Shown one piece after another: positions 11,976-19,753 of a DNA stretch of 32,751 nt (its first letter is position 1; each line of letters begins with the position of its first letter). Location: positions 1 through 32,751 of the forward strand of contig QIIW01000125.1 of the NCBI GenBank assembly GCA_003231645.1, in the 5' to 3' direction. The position numbers and the translations under genes were made by a program. The notes below the pieces were generated by a model. It saw only the letters and a program-made list of their open reading frames with translations. It was not told where the DNA came from and did no database searches. The stretch comes from Acidimicrobiia bacterium (GTDB lineage Bacteria; Actinomycetota; Acidimicrobiia; Acidimicrobiales; Aldehydirespiratoraceae).

Positions 11976-13604
11976 TCAGTCCGTCCCGGCCGACTCCGAC
12001 ATCTTCTCGGCAATGGAGCGTGCCCACCCGTAGTCGCTCTTGCCGTTGGGGCTGCGCACCACCGCGGATACGCGGAACAGATGCTTCGGGGTCTTGTAGG
12101 CGGCGATCCTGGCTCGGCTGTGGGCCACCAGATCGGCGTCGCTGATGTCGTGGCCGTCCTCGATGCTCACCAGCGCGGTAACGGACTGGCCCCAACGCTC
12201 ATCGGGAAGACCGACCACGATGGCGTCACGGACCGACGGGTGCGACTTCAGCGCCTCCTCGACCTCTTCCGGGTAGATCTTCTCACCTCCGGAGTTGATG
12301 CACACCGAGCCCCGGCCAAGCAGGGTGACGGTGCCATCGGCCTCGACCGTGGCGTAATCGCCGGGGATCGACCAGCGACGCCCGGCAATGGTCGGAAACG
12401 TCTCGGCCGTCTTGACCGGGTCCTTGAAATATCCCAGCGGGATCGCTCCCCCGTTGGCCAGTCGCCCGACCTCGCCCGATCCGGCCTCGACCACACGTCC
12501 ATCGTCGGTCAGAACGGTGGTGTCGAGGCCGAGCGTGAACCGTGCCGTGGCAGTGGTGCCCATCTCGCGACGCGAGATCTGTGACGCGAAGCCGATCGCC
12601 TCACTCGACCCCAGGCTGTCGAGAAGAGTCATGTTCCGGTGGGCGAGAAAGGCCTGTTTCGACTCACTCGACCACATCACCCCGGATGACAGGACCTGAT
12701 GGAGACTCGATAGATCGTGGGGTCGACCGGCTGCTTCTGCCGCGTCGAGGGCGGCGAGCATCGGCCGGGCGAAGGCGTCACCGACGATGGTGAGCATGGT
12801 CAGCCGCAGGTCCGAGACCAAGGTCCAGAGCTCATCGGCATCGAAGCTGCGACTCTCGAGGGTGGCGACCATGCCACCCTGGGTTATCGTCTGAAGAGCC
12901 GACATCCCCGATGTGCCGTGCATCAGGGGAGCGGCAGCCAGCAGGCGGGTCACCCGGTGGCGTGAGTGCAGTTCGACCGCCGCCGAGATCGCTTCGTCGA
13001 CGGTTTCGGGAACGCCGCGGTCGATCACGTTGTAGTGGGCGACCATGTTGGCGATCAGGTCGCGGTGCCGCCACATGACGGCCTTCGGGTTTCCGGTGGT
13101 GCCTCCGGTGTACAGGAACCAGAGGTCGTCTCCTGACCGACGGATGCGGGCCGCCGGATCGTTGGCCGAGATCAGATCCTCGTAGCCGACCGCACCATCG
13201 ACCAGTTCCTGTCCGCCGACCTGCACCAGCAACCTCAGATTCGGGCAGCGCTCGCGGATCTCGATCACCCGCTCAGCCAACGTGTGGTCGAACAGCACCA
13301 CCGATGCTTCGGCATTGGTCAGCAGGTAGGCCAATTCGTCGGCCAAATAGCGATAGTTGACGTTGCAGGGAACAGCACGATTCTTGAACACCGCGTACTC
13401 GGCCTCCAGGTATTCGAAGCCGTTGTAGAGATACAGCGCCACTTTGTCGTTGTGGCCCACGCCGTACGACCCAAGCCCCGCGGCCAGTCTCGCCGCCCGG
13501 TCGTCGAACCCGGCCCAGCTCCGAACCTCGTGGCCGTGGGCGGCAGCATCGGCCTCGGGGCACGAGTCGGCGACTCCCTCCCAGATGCTGGCGAAGTTGA
13601 TCAT
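11976..13604 (-). CDS. FadD-type fatty acyl-CoA synthetase
   Basis: This 542-residue member of the ANL superfamily activates a carboxylic acid through an acyl-adenylate and then forms the CoA thioester. Motifs are YTGGTTGNPKAVMWRH (P-loop), the Tyr/Asn NVNYRYLADELAYLL region, GSSEAIGF, PGDYATVEADG, GRGSVCINSGGEKIYPEEVEEAL and the C-terminal catalytic lysine in PNGKSDY (K522). The MWRH variant and the NVNYRY segment resemble FadD19/FadD17-type enzymes of mycobacterial sterol or branched-acid metabolism, a resemblance by eye only. The ATG at 13604 is chosen because GGGAGA lies 4 nt upstream; longer in-frame starts would overlap the glpD gene. A TAGGCT box (complement of 13631-13636) would give a leader of about 20 nt. 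Confidence 0.93.
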   Translation of the reverse strand: MINFASIWEGVADSCPEADAAAHGHEVRSWAGFDDRAARLAAGLGSYGVGHNDKVALYLYNGFEYLEAEYAVFKNRAVPCNVNYRYLADELAYLLTNAEASVVLFDHTLAERVIEIRERCPNLRLLVQVGGQELVDGAVGYEDLISANDPAARIRRSGDDLWFLYTGGTTGNPKAVMWRHRDLIANMVAHYNVIDRGVPETVDEAISAAVELHSRHRVTRLLAAAPLMHGTSGMSALQTITQGGMVATLESRSFDADELWTLVSDLRLTMLTIVGDAFARPMLAALDAAEAAGRPHDLSSLHQVLSSGVMWSSESKQAFLAHRNMTLLDSLGSSEAIGFASQISRREMGTTATARFTLGLDTTVLTDDGRVVEAGSGEVGRLANGGAIPLGYFKDPVKTAETFPTIAGRRWSIPGDYATVEADGTVTLLGRGSVCINSGGEKIYPEEVEEALKSHPSVRDAIVVGLPDERWGQSVTALVSIEDGHDISDADLVAHSRARIAAYKTPKHLFRVSAVVRSPNGKSDYGWARSIAEKMSESAGTD

Positions 13605-13608
13605 CGAG

Positions 13609-13636
13609 TCTCCCGGTCGTTCGGGCCCGTAGCCTA
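13609..13636 (-). promoter_or_regulatory. Probable fadD-like promoter -10 and Shine-Dalgarno
   Basis: On the minus strand TAGGCT (13636-13631) is followed by a short leader with GGGAGA (13614-13609) 4 nt before the ATG. No clear -35 is visible. On the plus strand the same bases give TAGCCT (13630-13635), which could serve glpD with a leader of about 60 nt; this is weaker. Confidence 0.35.
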
Positions 13637-13701
13637 CGACGTGACGCTCGGCACCAGAAATGCTGTCGCGGGCCGTATTCGATTCCACGGAAGGCCATGG
13701 G

Positions 13702-15411
13702 ATGGACCACATAGCCGGATCACTGGGCCCGCAACAGCGGCGCGACGATCTGGCCCGACTCGCCACCGAACATCTCGATGTCCTCGTGATCGGCGGCGGT
13801 ATCACCGGCGTCGGGTGTGCTCTCGATGCCGTGACCCGTGGCCTGACCGTCGGCTTGGTCGAGCAACGCGACATCGCATCGGGCACATCGAGTCGGTCCT
13901 CGAAGCTGATCCACGGTGGTCTGCGCTACCTCGAGCAGTTCGATTTCGCTCTGGTGCGTGAGGCCCTCCACGAAAGGGGCCTGCTGGCCGACACGATTGC
14001 CCCCCACATGATTCGCCCCGTTTCGTTTCTCATTCCGCTCACTTCGAGGGTCTGGCAGCGCGTCTACTTCGGCGCCGGTGTGCTGCTCTACGACATTCTC
14101 GCCCTCGGCAACAAGCAGTCATTCCCTCGGCATCGTCACCTGAGCCGACGTTCCGCGCTCGAAATGATGCCGGGTATCAAGCCGTCATCGCTGATCGGCG
14201 GGATTCTCTATCACGACGCCCAGGTCGACGACGCCCGCTACGCGGTGTCCGTCGCACGCACCGCGGCCCGCCACGGTGCCGCCATCACCACCAGCACTGA
14301 GGTCACCGGATTGATCATCGAGGGCGCCACCGTTGTGGGTGCCCACGTCCGTGATCTGGAGACCGGTGACGAAATCGATGTTCGCGCCACCAAGGTGATC
14401 AACGCCACCGGTGTCTGGATCGACCAGATACAGGCGATGGCCGGCCCGGCCGGACTCAAGGTCGAGGCCGCCAAGGGGATCCACATCACGGTGCCCGGTG
14501 ACCGCATCAGGGGCGACAGCGGCATGGTTGTGCGCACCAAGAGGAGCGTCCTGTTCATCATCCCGTGGGGAGACGAGTGGCTCCTGGGTACCACCGACAC
14601 CCCTTGGAATCTCGACCGGAACCATCCTGCGGCCTCATCCGCCGACATCGACTACCTCCTTGAGCAGGCCAACACCATGCTGGCAAGGCCGCTGGGCCAC
14701 GACGACATCATCGGCGTGTTCGCCGGGCTCCGCCCGCTCATCAAGGGCACCGTCGACGACACGACGAAGCTGAGTCGCGAGCACGCTGTGGCCGAGCCGA
14801 TCCCGGGTCTGATCTCGATTGCCGGCGGCAAGTACACCACCTACCGGGTGATGGCAGCAGACACCATCGACACCGCAGTCGAGGGAATCGGACGAACCGT
14901 TGCACCATCGTGCACCGCCGAGCTCTCACTGATCGGTACCGACGGATGGAAGCACCTGCGCGAATCCGCGCCACAGATCGCCGTTGATCACAACATCTCA
15001 CCGGCGATCGTGGAGCGGTTGCTCTGGCGCCACGGCTCCGGAATCACCGACGTCCTGGCCATCGCCGACTCCGACCCGGAACTCCACGAGACGCTCACCG
15101 GCGGTCGATACCTGGCCGCCGAAGTGGTCTACGCCGTTCGACACGAGGGTGCTCTGCACCTCGACGATGTCCTGGCACGAAGGATGAGGATCTCGTTCGA
15201 GAATCGGGGGCGTGGAGTGGCGACCGCCGGACATGTCGCCAGGCTCATGTCGGTCGAGTTGGGCTGGGATTCCGTTCGCACCGCCGACGAGGTGCGGCTC
15301 TGGTGCGAACGTGTCGAGGCCGAACAGGCCGCCAACGCCGCCCCCGACGATTATTCGGCCGATGCCGCACGACGTGCCGCGAACGATGCCCGTCGGGTCA
15401 TCGAGGTCTGA
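13702..15411 (+). CDS. glpD: Glycerol-3-phosphate dehydrogenase, aerobic (FAD)
   Basis: A 569-residue membrane-associated flavoenzyme that oxidises glycerol-3-phosphate to dihydroxyacetone phosphate and passes electrons to quinone. It has the FAD site DVLVIGGGITGVGCALDA, the family signature SGTSSRSSKLIHGGLRYLEQ, the substrate region GLRPLI and the C-terminal domain with a DDVLARRMRISFENRGRG stretch typical of the aerobic enzymes. The start at 13702 has GGAAGG 7 nt upstream and fits the N-termini of actinobacterial GlpD; an ATG at 13660 in the same frame has no ribosome-binding site. The gene diverges from the acyl-CoA synthetase, so glycerol and fatty-acid activation sit side by side, as expected for lipid use. 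nnrE-like and aroC genes follow on the same strand. Confidence 0.95.
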   Translation: MDHIAGSLGPQQRRDDLARLATEHLDVLVIGGGITGVGCALDAVTRGLTVGLVEQRDIASGTSSRSSKLIHGGLRYLEQFDFALVREALHERGLLADTIAPHMIRPVSFLIPLTSRVWQRVYFGAGVLLYDILALGNKQSFPRHRHLSRRSALEMMPGIKPSSLIGGILYHDAQVDDARYAVSVARTAARHGAAITTSTEVTGLIIEGATVVGAHVRDLETGDEIDVRATKVINATGVWIDQIQAMAGPAGLKVEAAKGIHITVPGDRIRGDSGMVVRTKRSVLFIIPWGDEWLLGTTDTPWNLDRNHPAASSADIDYLLEQANTMLARPLGHDDIIGVFAGLRPLIKGTVDDTTKLSREHAVAEPIPGLISIAGGKYTTYRVMAADTIDTAVEGIGRTVAPSCTAELSLIGTDGWKHLRESAPQIAVDHNISPAIVERLLWRHGSGITDVLAIADSDPELHETLTGGRYLAAEVVYAVRHEGALHLDDVLARRMRISFENRGRGVATAGHVARLMSVELGWDSVRTADEVRLWCERVEAEQAANAAPDDYSADAARRAANDARRVIEV

Positions 15412-15433
15412 GCATGGTCGGGGGCGGTCGGTC

Positions 15434-16117
15434 ATGAGTCCCGTGCCTTCGCTCACCCGCGACCAGATGATCGAGGTCGACCGTCTCATGATCGACGAGG
15501 CCGGAATCAGTCTCGTGCAGATGATGGAGAACGCGGGGCGGGCCCTGGCCGGTTTCATAATTGATCGTCACCGACCCTCCAAGGTCACGGTGTTCGCCGG
15601 CCGAGGAGGAAACGGCGGTGGCGGTCTCGTCGCCGCCCGGCATCTGGCCAACCGTGGCATCGATGTCGACATCATCACATCGTCACCTCCCGCGGATTTC
15701 GTCGATGTCCCGGCCCACCAACTATGGGCCCTGTCGATGACCCGCGCCCGGCTGGTCGACGAGCCTTCACCCGACACCGACGTGATGATCGACGCCCTGA
15801 TCGGGTATTCGTTGACGGGCCCGCCGCGCGGCCGGACACTCCGCCTGATCGATGCGATCGACAGGTCCGACCAACCGGTGGTATCGCTCGATGTTCCCAG
15901 TGGTGTCGACTCCACCACCGGCGAATGCCCGGGCTCGGCCGTCGCAGCCACCGCCACGCTCACCCTCGCGCTTCCCAAGACCGGGCTGTCGATCAGCCCC
16001 AACACCGGGTCGCTGCACTTGGCCGACATCTCCGTTCCCGCCGCGCTCTACCTGCGTCTCGGGGTCGAGGTGCCCGCTGACCTGTTCGCCGGGTCCCAGA
16101 TCATCGACCTCTGCTGA
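15434..16117 (+). CDS. NAD(P)H-hydrate epimerase-like protein (YjeF N-terminal domain)
   Basis: A 227-residue stand-alone YjeF_N domain. The family interconverts the R and S hydrates of NAD(P)H so that a separate dehydratase can repair them. Seen here are [28 protein letters not shown], the phosphate-binding loop [29 protein letters not shown] and [12 protein letters not shown], then [11 protein letters not shown]. The loop normally reads GxGNNGGDG; here the first Asn and the Asp are both Gly, so either this is a divergent subgroup or activity is altered. The dehydratase half found fused in E. coli is absent. The ATG at 15434 follows a G-rich GGGGGCGG stretch 22 nt after glpD, so the two genes are probably one transcript. 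Confidence 0.82.
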   Translation: MSPVPSLTRDQMIEVDRLMIDEAGISLVQMMENAGRALAGFIIDRHRPSKVTVFAGRGGNGGGGLVAARHLANRGIDVDIITSSPPADFVDVPAHQLWALSMTRARLVDEPSPDTDVMIDALIGYSLTGPPRGRTLRLIDAIDRSDQPVVSLDVPSGVDSTTGECPGSAVAATATLTLALPKTGLSISPNTGSLHLADISVPAALYLRLGVEVPADLFAGSQIIDLC

Positions 16118-16149
16118 CCAACTCCCCGCCGGCCCATTTCCGGATGCAT

Positions 16150-16161
16150 CCCGGGCCCGGG
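16150..16161. other. Perfect 12-bp GC palindrome before aroC
   Basis: CCCGGGCCCGGG lies between the epimerase-like gene and aroC, across the place where the -35 element of the aroC promoter should be. It could be a protein-binding site or part of a termination hairpin for the upstream genes. GC-only palindromes arise by chance in such DNA, so the weight is low. Confidence 0.25.
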
Positions 16162-16171
16162 TGCCTGGACA

Positions 16172-16177
16172 TACACT
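16172..16177 (+). promoter_or_regulatory. Leaderless-type -10 box of aroC
   Basis: TACACT ends 8 nt before the ATG at 16186 and there is no Shine-Dalgarno sequence, so transcription probably starts at or within a base or two of the start codon. Confidence 0.55.
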
Positions 16178-16185
16178 CGGCGACA

Positions 16186-17289
16186 ATGTCGAGCACATTC
16201 GGGACTCTCTTTCGGATCTCCACCTTTGGGGAATCCCATGGTGGCGGTGTCGGCGTGGTCGTCGACGGATGCCCTCCGCGCCTGGCGCTCGACGAGACCG
16301 ACCTTCAGCTCGATCTCGATCGGCGACGACCGGGGCAGAGCCGCCTGGTCACTTCACGCGACGAGAGCGACCGCGCACGCATCCTGTCGGGGGTTTTCGG
16401 CGGCTTCACCACCGGGACGCCGATCGCCGTCGTGGTCGACAACCTCGATCACAACAGCGGCGCCTACGACCATCTGCGCGATGTCTACCGACCGTCGCAT
16501 GCCGATTTCACCTACGACGCCAAGTACGGAATTCGCGATTGGCGGGGTGGCGGACGCAGTTCGGCACGCGAGACCATCGGACGCGTCGCGGCCGGAGCGA
16601 TCGCCCGGAAACTCCTCGCCCAGACCTGTGGAGTGGAGGTGCTGGCCTGGGTGTCGAGTGTGAGGGACATCCACGCCGATGTCGACGTCGACACGGTTGA
16701 AGTCGCCTCGATCGAGGCCGACCCCACCAGATGCCCCGATACCGACGCCGCGGCGCGCATGACCGAGGCCATCGAACAGGCCCGGCACGATGGCGACTCT
16801 CTCGGCGGGGTCGTCACCTGCGTGGCCCGCGCAGTGCCGGCCGGATTGGGCGAGCCGGTGTTCGCCAAACTCGATGCCGACCTGGCCGGTGCCCTCATGT
16901 CACTACCGGCTGCCAAGGGCATCGAGGTGGGCACGGGTTTCGCCGGCACGCTCCTGACAGGACTCGGCCACAATGACCCGTTCACCATCGTCGATGGCGA
17001 GGTCCGCACCACCACCAACCACAGCGGCGGGGTGCAGGGAGGTATCTCCAACGGCGCCGATGTCGTGACGCGTGTGGCGTTCAAGCCGACTGCCACCATC
17101 TCCAGTGAACAGCAGACGGTTACTCGTGACTCCCGGCCCACGACGCTCGCGGCTCACGGTCGCCACGACCCGTGTGTGCTGCCGCGGGCCGTCCCAATGG
17201 TCGAGGCGATGGTGCTCCTGGTGCTGGCCGACCATTGGATGCGCCAGAGAGCTATCGGCGTGCTACCGGCTCTGGACGAACTGCCCTGA
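16186..17289 (+). CDS. aroC: Chorismate synthase
   Basis: The 367-residue enzyme converts 5-enolpyruvylshikimate-3-phosphate to chorismate, the last common step of aromatic amino acid synthesis, using reduced FMN. Signature regions are [59 protein letters not shown] and [18 protein letters not shown]. The usual RPGHAD has Ser in place of Gly (RPSHAD), a small change. Length agrees with monofunctional bacterial enzymes; no NADPH:FMN reductase domain is present. The ATG at 16186 is supported by the TACACT box 8 nt upstream. No other shikimate-pathway gene follows: the next genes converge on it, so aroC ends its transcription unit here. Confidence 0.96.
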   Translation: MSSTFGTLFRISTFGESHGGGVGVVVDGCPPRLALDETDLQLDLDRRRPGQSRLVTSRDESDRARILSGVFGGFTTGTPIAVVVDNLDHNSGAYDHLRDVYRPSHADFTYDAKYGIRDWRGGGRSSARETIGRVAAGAIARKLLAQTCGVEVLAWVSSVRDIHADVDVDTVEVASIEADPTRCPDTDAAARMTEAIEQARHDGDSLGGVVTCVARAVPAGLGEPVFAKLDADLAGALMSLPAAKGIEVGTGFAGTLLTGLGHNDPFTIVDGEVRTTTNHSGGVQGGISNGADVVTRVAFKPTATISSEQQTVTRDSRPTTLAAHGRHDPCVLPRAVPMVEAMVLLVLADHWMRQRAIGVLPALDELP

Positions 17290-17308
17290 GCACACCCCAA
17301 TCGGCGAA

Positions 17309-17330
17309 GCAGCCTGCGGGATCAGGCCGC
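17309..17330. terminator. Possible bidirectional terminator hairpin between convergent genes
   Basis: GCAGCCTG and CAGGCCGC pair through seven base pairs with one A-C mismatch around a six-base loop. The hairpin lies 20 nt past the aroC stop and overlaps the stop codon of the convergent 80-residue gene. There is no T-run, which is common in high-GC actinobacteria. Confidence 0.4.
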
Positions 17331-17564
17331 GACAACCGTGGCCAGACAGAGCGGGCGTTGGGCGAAGCCCAGAGCCGCCGCCAGTGCCGCCGCCTGCAGC
17401 TCCAGCTCCGATGCCCGGCGGCGGTACGTGTTGGAGAGCGGGGTGCGGATGCTCGTGGCCATGAGGCGGAGGTCGGTGGCACGCGAACGCAACGCCGCCA
17501 GCACGATCGATGGGTTGTGGTGCCGACTGTGTGCGGTGGATGGAGTCGTGAGGAGATCGGTCAT
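17322..17564 (-). CDS. Small protein of unknown function (80 aa)
   Basis: The start is unusually well marked: AGGAGG (complement of 17574-17579) lies 9 nt before the ATG at 17564, the strongest ribosome-binding site in the window. The product has a variable Thr/Ser/His-rich N-terminus, then a helix-prone stretch with alternating charges (VLAALRSRATDLRLMATSIRT) and the segment NTYRRRASELELQAAALAAAL, followed by a hydrophobic tail. It has no signal peptide or catalytic motif. Short actinobacterial proteins with a YRRRAxELELxA segment are, to my memory, found elsewhere, but I know no function. It lies downstream of gcvT on the same strand, 119 nt after its stop, and converges with aroC. Confidence 0.65.
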   Translation of the reverse strand: MTDLLTTPSTAHSRHHNPSIVLAALRSRATDLRLMATSIRTPLSNTYRRRASELELQAAALAAALGFAQRPLCLATVVAA

Positions 17565-17645
17565 ATCCGTGAGCCTCCTGGCTGGTGGATCCAACTCTGT
17601 CAACCGGACCGCCTCACGAAATGTTCCCCACCCTCGCCGAACCGA

Positions 17646-17664
17646 CCGCACCACGACGGTGTGG
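17646..17664 (-). terminator. Possible hairpin after gcvT
   Basis: On the minus strand CCACACC and GGTGCGG pair with one mismatch around GTCGT, starting 19 nt past the gcvT stop codon. No T-run follows. It could separate gcvT from the 80-residue gene. Confidence 0.3.
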
Positions 17665-17683
17665 CAGCAGGACCGAACGTGGT

Positions 17684-18757
17684 TCAGCGCTTGTGGAAGG
17701 GCGGAGAACTCACGACCGCTTCCACATCGGTGCCGCGAACGTCGATGGTGACGGCGGCGCCGTCGTCGACTCCGGCCTCCAGGAACGCCAAGGCAATTCC
17801 CTGGCCCAGGACCGGTGAGAAGTTCCCGCTGCTGATCTCACCGACGGGTCGACCGCCGAGGCTCACCACCTGGTGGGCGCGAGGGGGACGACGCCCTTCG
17901 ACCACCAGGCCTCGCAGCGTTCGCTTCGGCCCGGCCTCGGCCTCGGCCATGAGTGGTTCGCGCCCTCGGAAATCACCCTTGTCGAAGCGTACGACCCAAC
18001 CGAGACCGGCCTGCAACGACGTGATACCGGGGCCGAGTTCGTGACCGTGGAGCGGGAGGCCGGCTTCGAGACGCAACGTGTCGCGCGCCCCGAGGCCGGC
18101 CGGTACGACCCCGGTGCCGAGGACGAGATCCCAAATGTGTCGGGCCGACTCGACGGGAACCGCGATCTCGACACCGTCCTCGCCCGTGTAGCCGGTGCCG
18201 GCCACCACCACGTCGACGCCGTCGATCGAGAGTTGCGCCACATCGAATCGTGGAACCGCAGCAGCCTCGGGCGCCACCTCACCGAGCCGGGAACGAGCCT
18301 CGGGGCCCTGCACCGCCATCACCGCCCGGTCGGATGTGACGTCGACGATCCCGGGAACAACCGCTCCCTGCGACAATGCCTCCACCACCCGGGAGGTATT
18401 GGAGGCGTTCGGCATCACGTCAAAGCGGTCGGGGGTGATCCACCACACGATGATGTCGTCGAGCACCGAGGCATCGGACTCGTCGAGTAGGTGGGTGTAC
18501 TGGGCGCGTCCGGGCCGGATGCGATTGAGGTCGTTGGTGAACGCCCACTGGAGGGCCTCGAATGCGCCCTCACCCGTGACACGGACCGTGCCGAGGTGGG
18601 AGACGTCGAAGGCGACGGCTGATTCGCGACACGCCGCATGTTCGGCCAGTGTTCCCGATGGATACGACAACGGCATCTCCCAGCCGCCGAACGGCACCAT
18701 CTTGGCATCGAGATCCAAGTGGGCTTGGTGCAGCGGCGAACGACGATCTTCTGACAC
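17684..18757 (-). CDS. gcvT: Aminomethyltransferase, glycine cleavage T-protein
   Basis: The 357-residue T-protein takes the aminomethyl group from lipoyl-GcvH and gives methylene-tetrahydrofolate and ammonia. Motifs are LHQAHLDLDAKMVPFGGWEMPLSY, the family opening; FDVSHLGTVRVTG; the conserved acidic site LDDIIVWWI; MPNASNTSRVVEAL; AVQGPEARSRL; and the C-terminal barrel domain with GEISSGNFSPVLGQGIALAF. The GTG at 18757 (then SEDRRSPLHQ) is chosen because GGGAG lies 5 nt upstream; longer in-frame starts run through non-conserved sequence. It lies 58 nt downstream of the PD-(D/E)XK-like gene, which follows the short MerR gene, so gcvT is probably transcribed with that regulator. Its partners are gcvH at 22645 and gcvP at 1062. 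Confidence 0.94.
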   Translation of the reverse strand: MSEDRRSPLHQAHLDLDAKMVPFGGWEMPLSYPSGTLAEHAACRESAVAFDVSHLGTVRVTGEGAFEALQWAFTNDLNRIRPGRAQYTHLLDESDASVLDDIIVWWITPDRFDVMPNASNTSRVVEALSQGAVVPGIVDVTSDRAVMAVQGPEARSRLGEVAPEAAAVPRFDVAQLSIDGVDVVVAGTGYTGEDGVEIAVPVESARHIWDLVLGTGVVPAGLGARDTLRLEAGLPLHGHELGPGITSLQAGLGWVVRFDKGDFRGREPLMAEAEAGPKRTLRGLVVEGRRPPRAHQVVSLGGRPVGEISSGNFSPVLGQGIALAFLEAGVDDGAAVTIDVRGTDVEAVVSSPPFHKR

Positions 18758-18815
18758 GGTGACTCCCGGCTCTGGCGCGGTTTGGCGGACGACCTCCGGG
18801 CTGTCGTAAGCCCGA

Positions 18816-19139
18816 TCAGGCGGCGTTGGACAGACCGTACTTGAGACCGAGTCGTTCGACGTCACGGCGACACAGGAGCCTGACCGAAACATCGGGTCGC
18901 TGGGCTTCGAGCAAACGAATCTTGCGATGCTTGCGGGTGACCAGCGACTGGCGGACGGTGGTCACCTCGACGTAGGTGTCGAAATCGCACAGGTAGAAGT
19001 CGGGGGTGAAACCACATGTGGGGTCGCCCACCTCGTTGGTTTCGAGCACGAATGTGGTGGGTTCGTACTCCCACCTGATGCCGTAGCTGTCGAACAGGTC
19101 GGCAATCTCGCGTTCCGACGGGTGAGCAAACATGCCCAT
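18816..19139 (-). CDS. PD-(D/E)XK nuclease-like small protein
   Basis: A 107-residue protein whose layout resembles a minimal restriction-endonuclease fold: an N-terminal helix with E11 (SEREIADLFDSYGI), a strand containing GFTPDFYL (P46-D47) and a strand YVEVTT (E58-x-T60), then a basic helix RKHRKIRLLEAQ and a closing strand VRLLCRRDVERLGL. The usual ExK is ExT, with K70 a few residues on as a possible substitute, so activity is uncertain. It begins 6 nt after the stop of the short MerR gene and is followed by gcvT after 58 nt, so the three are probably one operon. Two ATG codons (19139 and 19133) are possible starts. The fold call is inference from motif spacing. Confidence 0.72.
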   Translation of the reverse strand: MGMFAHPSEREIADLFDSYGIRWEYEPTTFVLETNEVGDPTCGFTPDFYLCDFDTYVEVTTVRQSLVTRKHRKIRLLEAQRPDVSVRLLCRRDVERLGLKYGLSNAA

Positions 19140-19145
19140 GCGGGG

Positions 19146-19616
19146 TCAGGCCTCGCCGGCGCTGCGATGGAGGTGGGCGGCCGCCATGTCGGCCCGCTCC
19201 GCAAACAACTCGACGATGCGCGCGTCGACCTCGTCCTTCACGGCCGCCAGCGGCAACACGTTGAGTACGCCCTGGCCGTTCTGCAGTATGTCGATCAGTT
19301 CCGCCCCGGTATTGACCAGGACCGAACGAGAGCCGTCGATGACGAGGTTGGCCGATGCGATGTCCTCACCGAGACTGTCACGGACATAGGTAAAGACCCG
19401 CCGGACCTGCTCGAGGCGAATTCCGGCATCGAGCAGGCTCTTTATGACCTTCAGTTCCAGCAGGTCGCGGTAGCTGTACTCACGTCGACTACCGCTGCCA
19501 CGGGCCGGCGTGAGCGAGGGCTTCACCAGATCGGTGCGGGCCCAGTAGTCGAGTTGTCGATAGGTGATCCCCACGATCTCGGATGTGGTCTTGCCGCTGA
19601 AGCCCTGCTCGCCCAT
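19146..19616 (-). CDS. Short MerR-family transcriptional regulator
   Basis: This 156-residue protein has an N-terminal MerR winged helix-turn-helix (SEIVGITYRQLDYWARTDLVKPSL, then GSGSRREYSYRDLLELKVIKSLLDAGIRLEQVRRVF), followed by an effector/dimer region about 75 residues long without an obvious metal-binding Cys set. It corresponds in position to the second MerR gene (Rv1830/resR-like) of the mycobacterial gcvH-garA-merR-DUF151-merR block; the mycobacterial protein is longer. The ATG at 19616 is chosen because GGGGAG lies about 8 nt upstream. A sigma-70-type promoter lies at 19678-19706 and an inverted repeat at 19642-19665 falls in its leader, suggesting autoregulation. The PD-(D/E)XK-like gene and gcvT follow on the same strand. 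Confidence 0.9.
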   Translation of the reverse strand: MGEQGFSGKTTSEIVGITYRQLDYWARTDLVKPSLTPARGSGSRREYSYRDLLELKVIKSLLDAGIRLEQVRRVFTYVRDSLGEDIASANLVIDGSRSVLVNTGAELIDILQNGQGVLNVLPLAAVKDEVDARIVELFAERADMAAAHLHRSAGEA

Positions 19617-19641
19617 CGGGTTCGTCTCCCCAGGTATCTCG

Positions 19642-19665
19642 ACATCGACGAAATTACGACGATGT
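19642..19665. promoter_or_regulatory. Inverted repeat, possible MerR operator
   Basis: The arms ACATCGACG and CGACGATGT pair at 8 of 9 positions around an AT-only centre (AAATTA), in an otherwise GC-rich region. The repeat lies between the predicted transcription start near 19671 and the ribosome-binding site of the short MerR gene. A regulator bound here could block its own operon. Confidence 0.45.
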
Positions 19666-19677
19666 GACCTGCTCCCG

Positions 19678-19706
19678 ACAATACGGGGGCGACGCGCCGA
19701 GGTCAA
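19678..19706 (-). promoter_or_regulatory. Sigma-70-type promoter of the short merR operon
   Basis: On the minus strand TTGACC (19706-19701) and TATTGT (19683-19678) are separated by exactly 17 nt. The predicted start of transcription is about 55 nt before the ATG at 19616, leaving a leader with the inverted repeat and GGGGAG. Confidence 0.6.
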
Positions 19707-19723
19707 CGATCCACGGACAGATA

Positions 19724-19745
19724 CTCGCGCCGGGCGCGGCGCGAG
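19724..19745 (-). terminator. GC-rich hairpin after the CBS gene
   Basis: CTCGCGCC and GGCGCGAG form a perfect 8-bp stem around a six-base loop, 8 nt past the stop codon of the CBS-domain gene and just before the promoter of the short merR operon. No T-run follows on the minus strand. It probably ends the upstream transcript. Confidence 0.5.
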
Positions 19746-19753
19746 CGGCGCTC

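Noticed and set aside
10418..12013. Minus-strand open frame (about 531 codons) opposite mycothione reductase
   Set aside because: Shadow of the real gene; low-complexity composition, no start signals, no recognisable domain.
13605..13886. Extended N-terminus of the acyl-CoA synthetase
   Set aside because: The extension runs into glpD, is unlike the family and ignores the Shine-Dalgarno next to 13604.
17598..17603. TTGACA on the minus strand as a -35 for the 80-residue gene
   Set aside because: No TANNNT or other -10 follows at 16-18 nt; the strong Shine-Dalgarno occupies that place.
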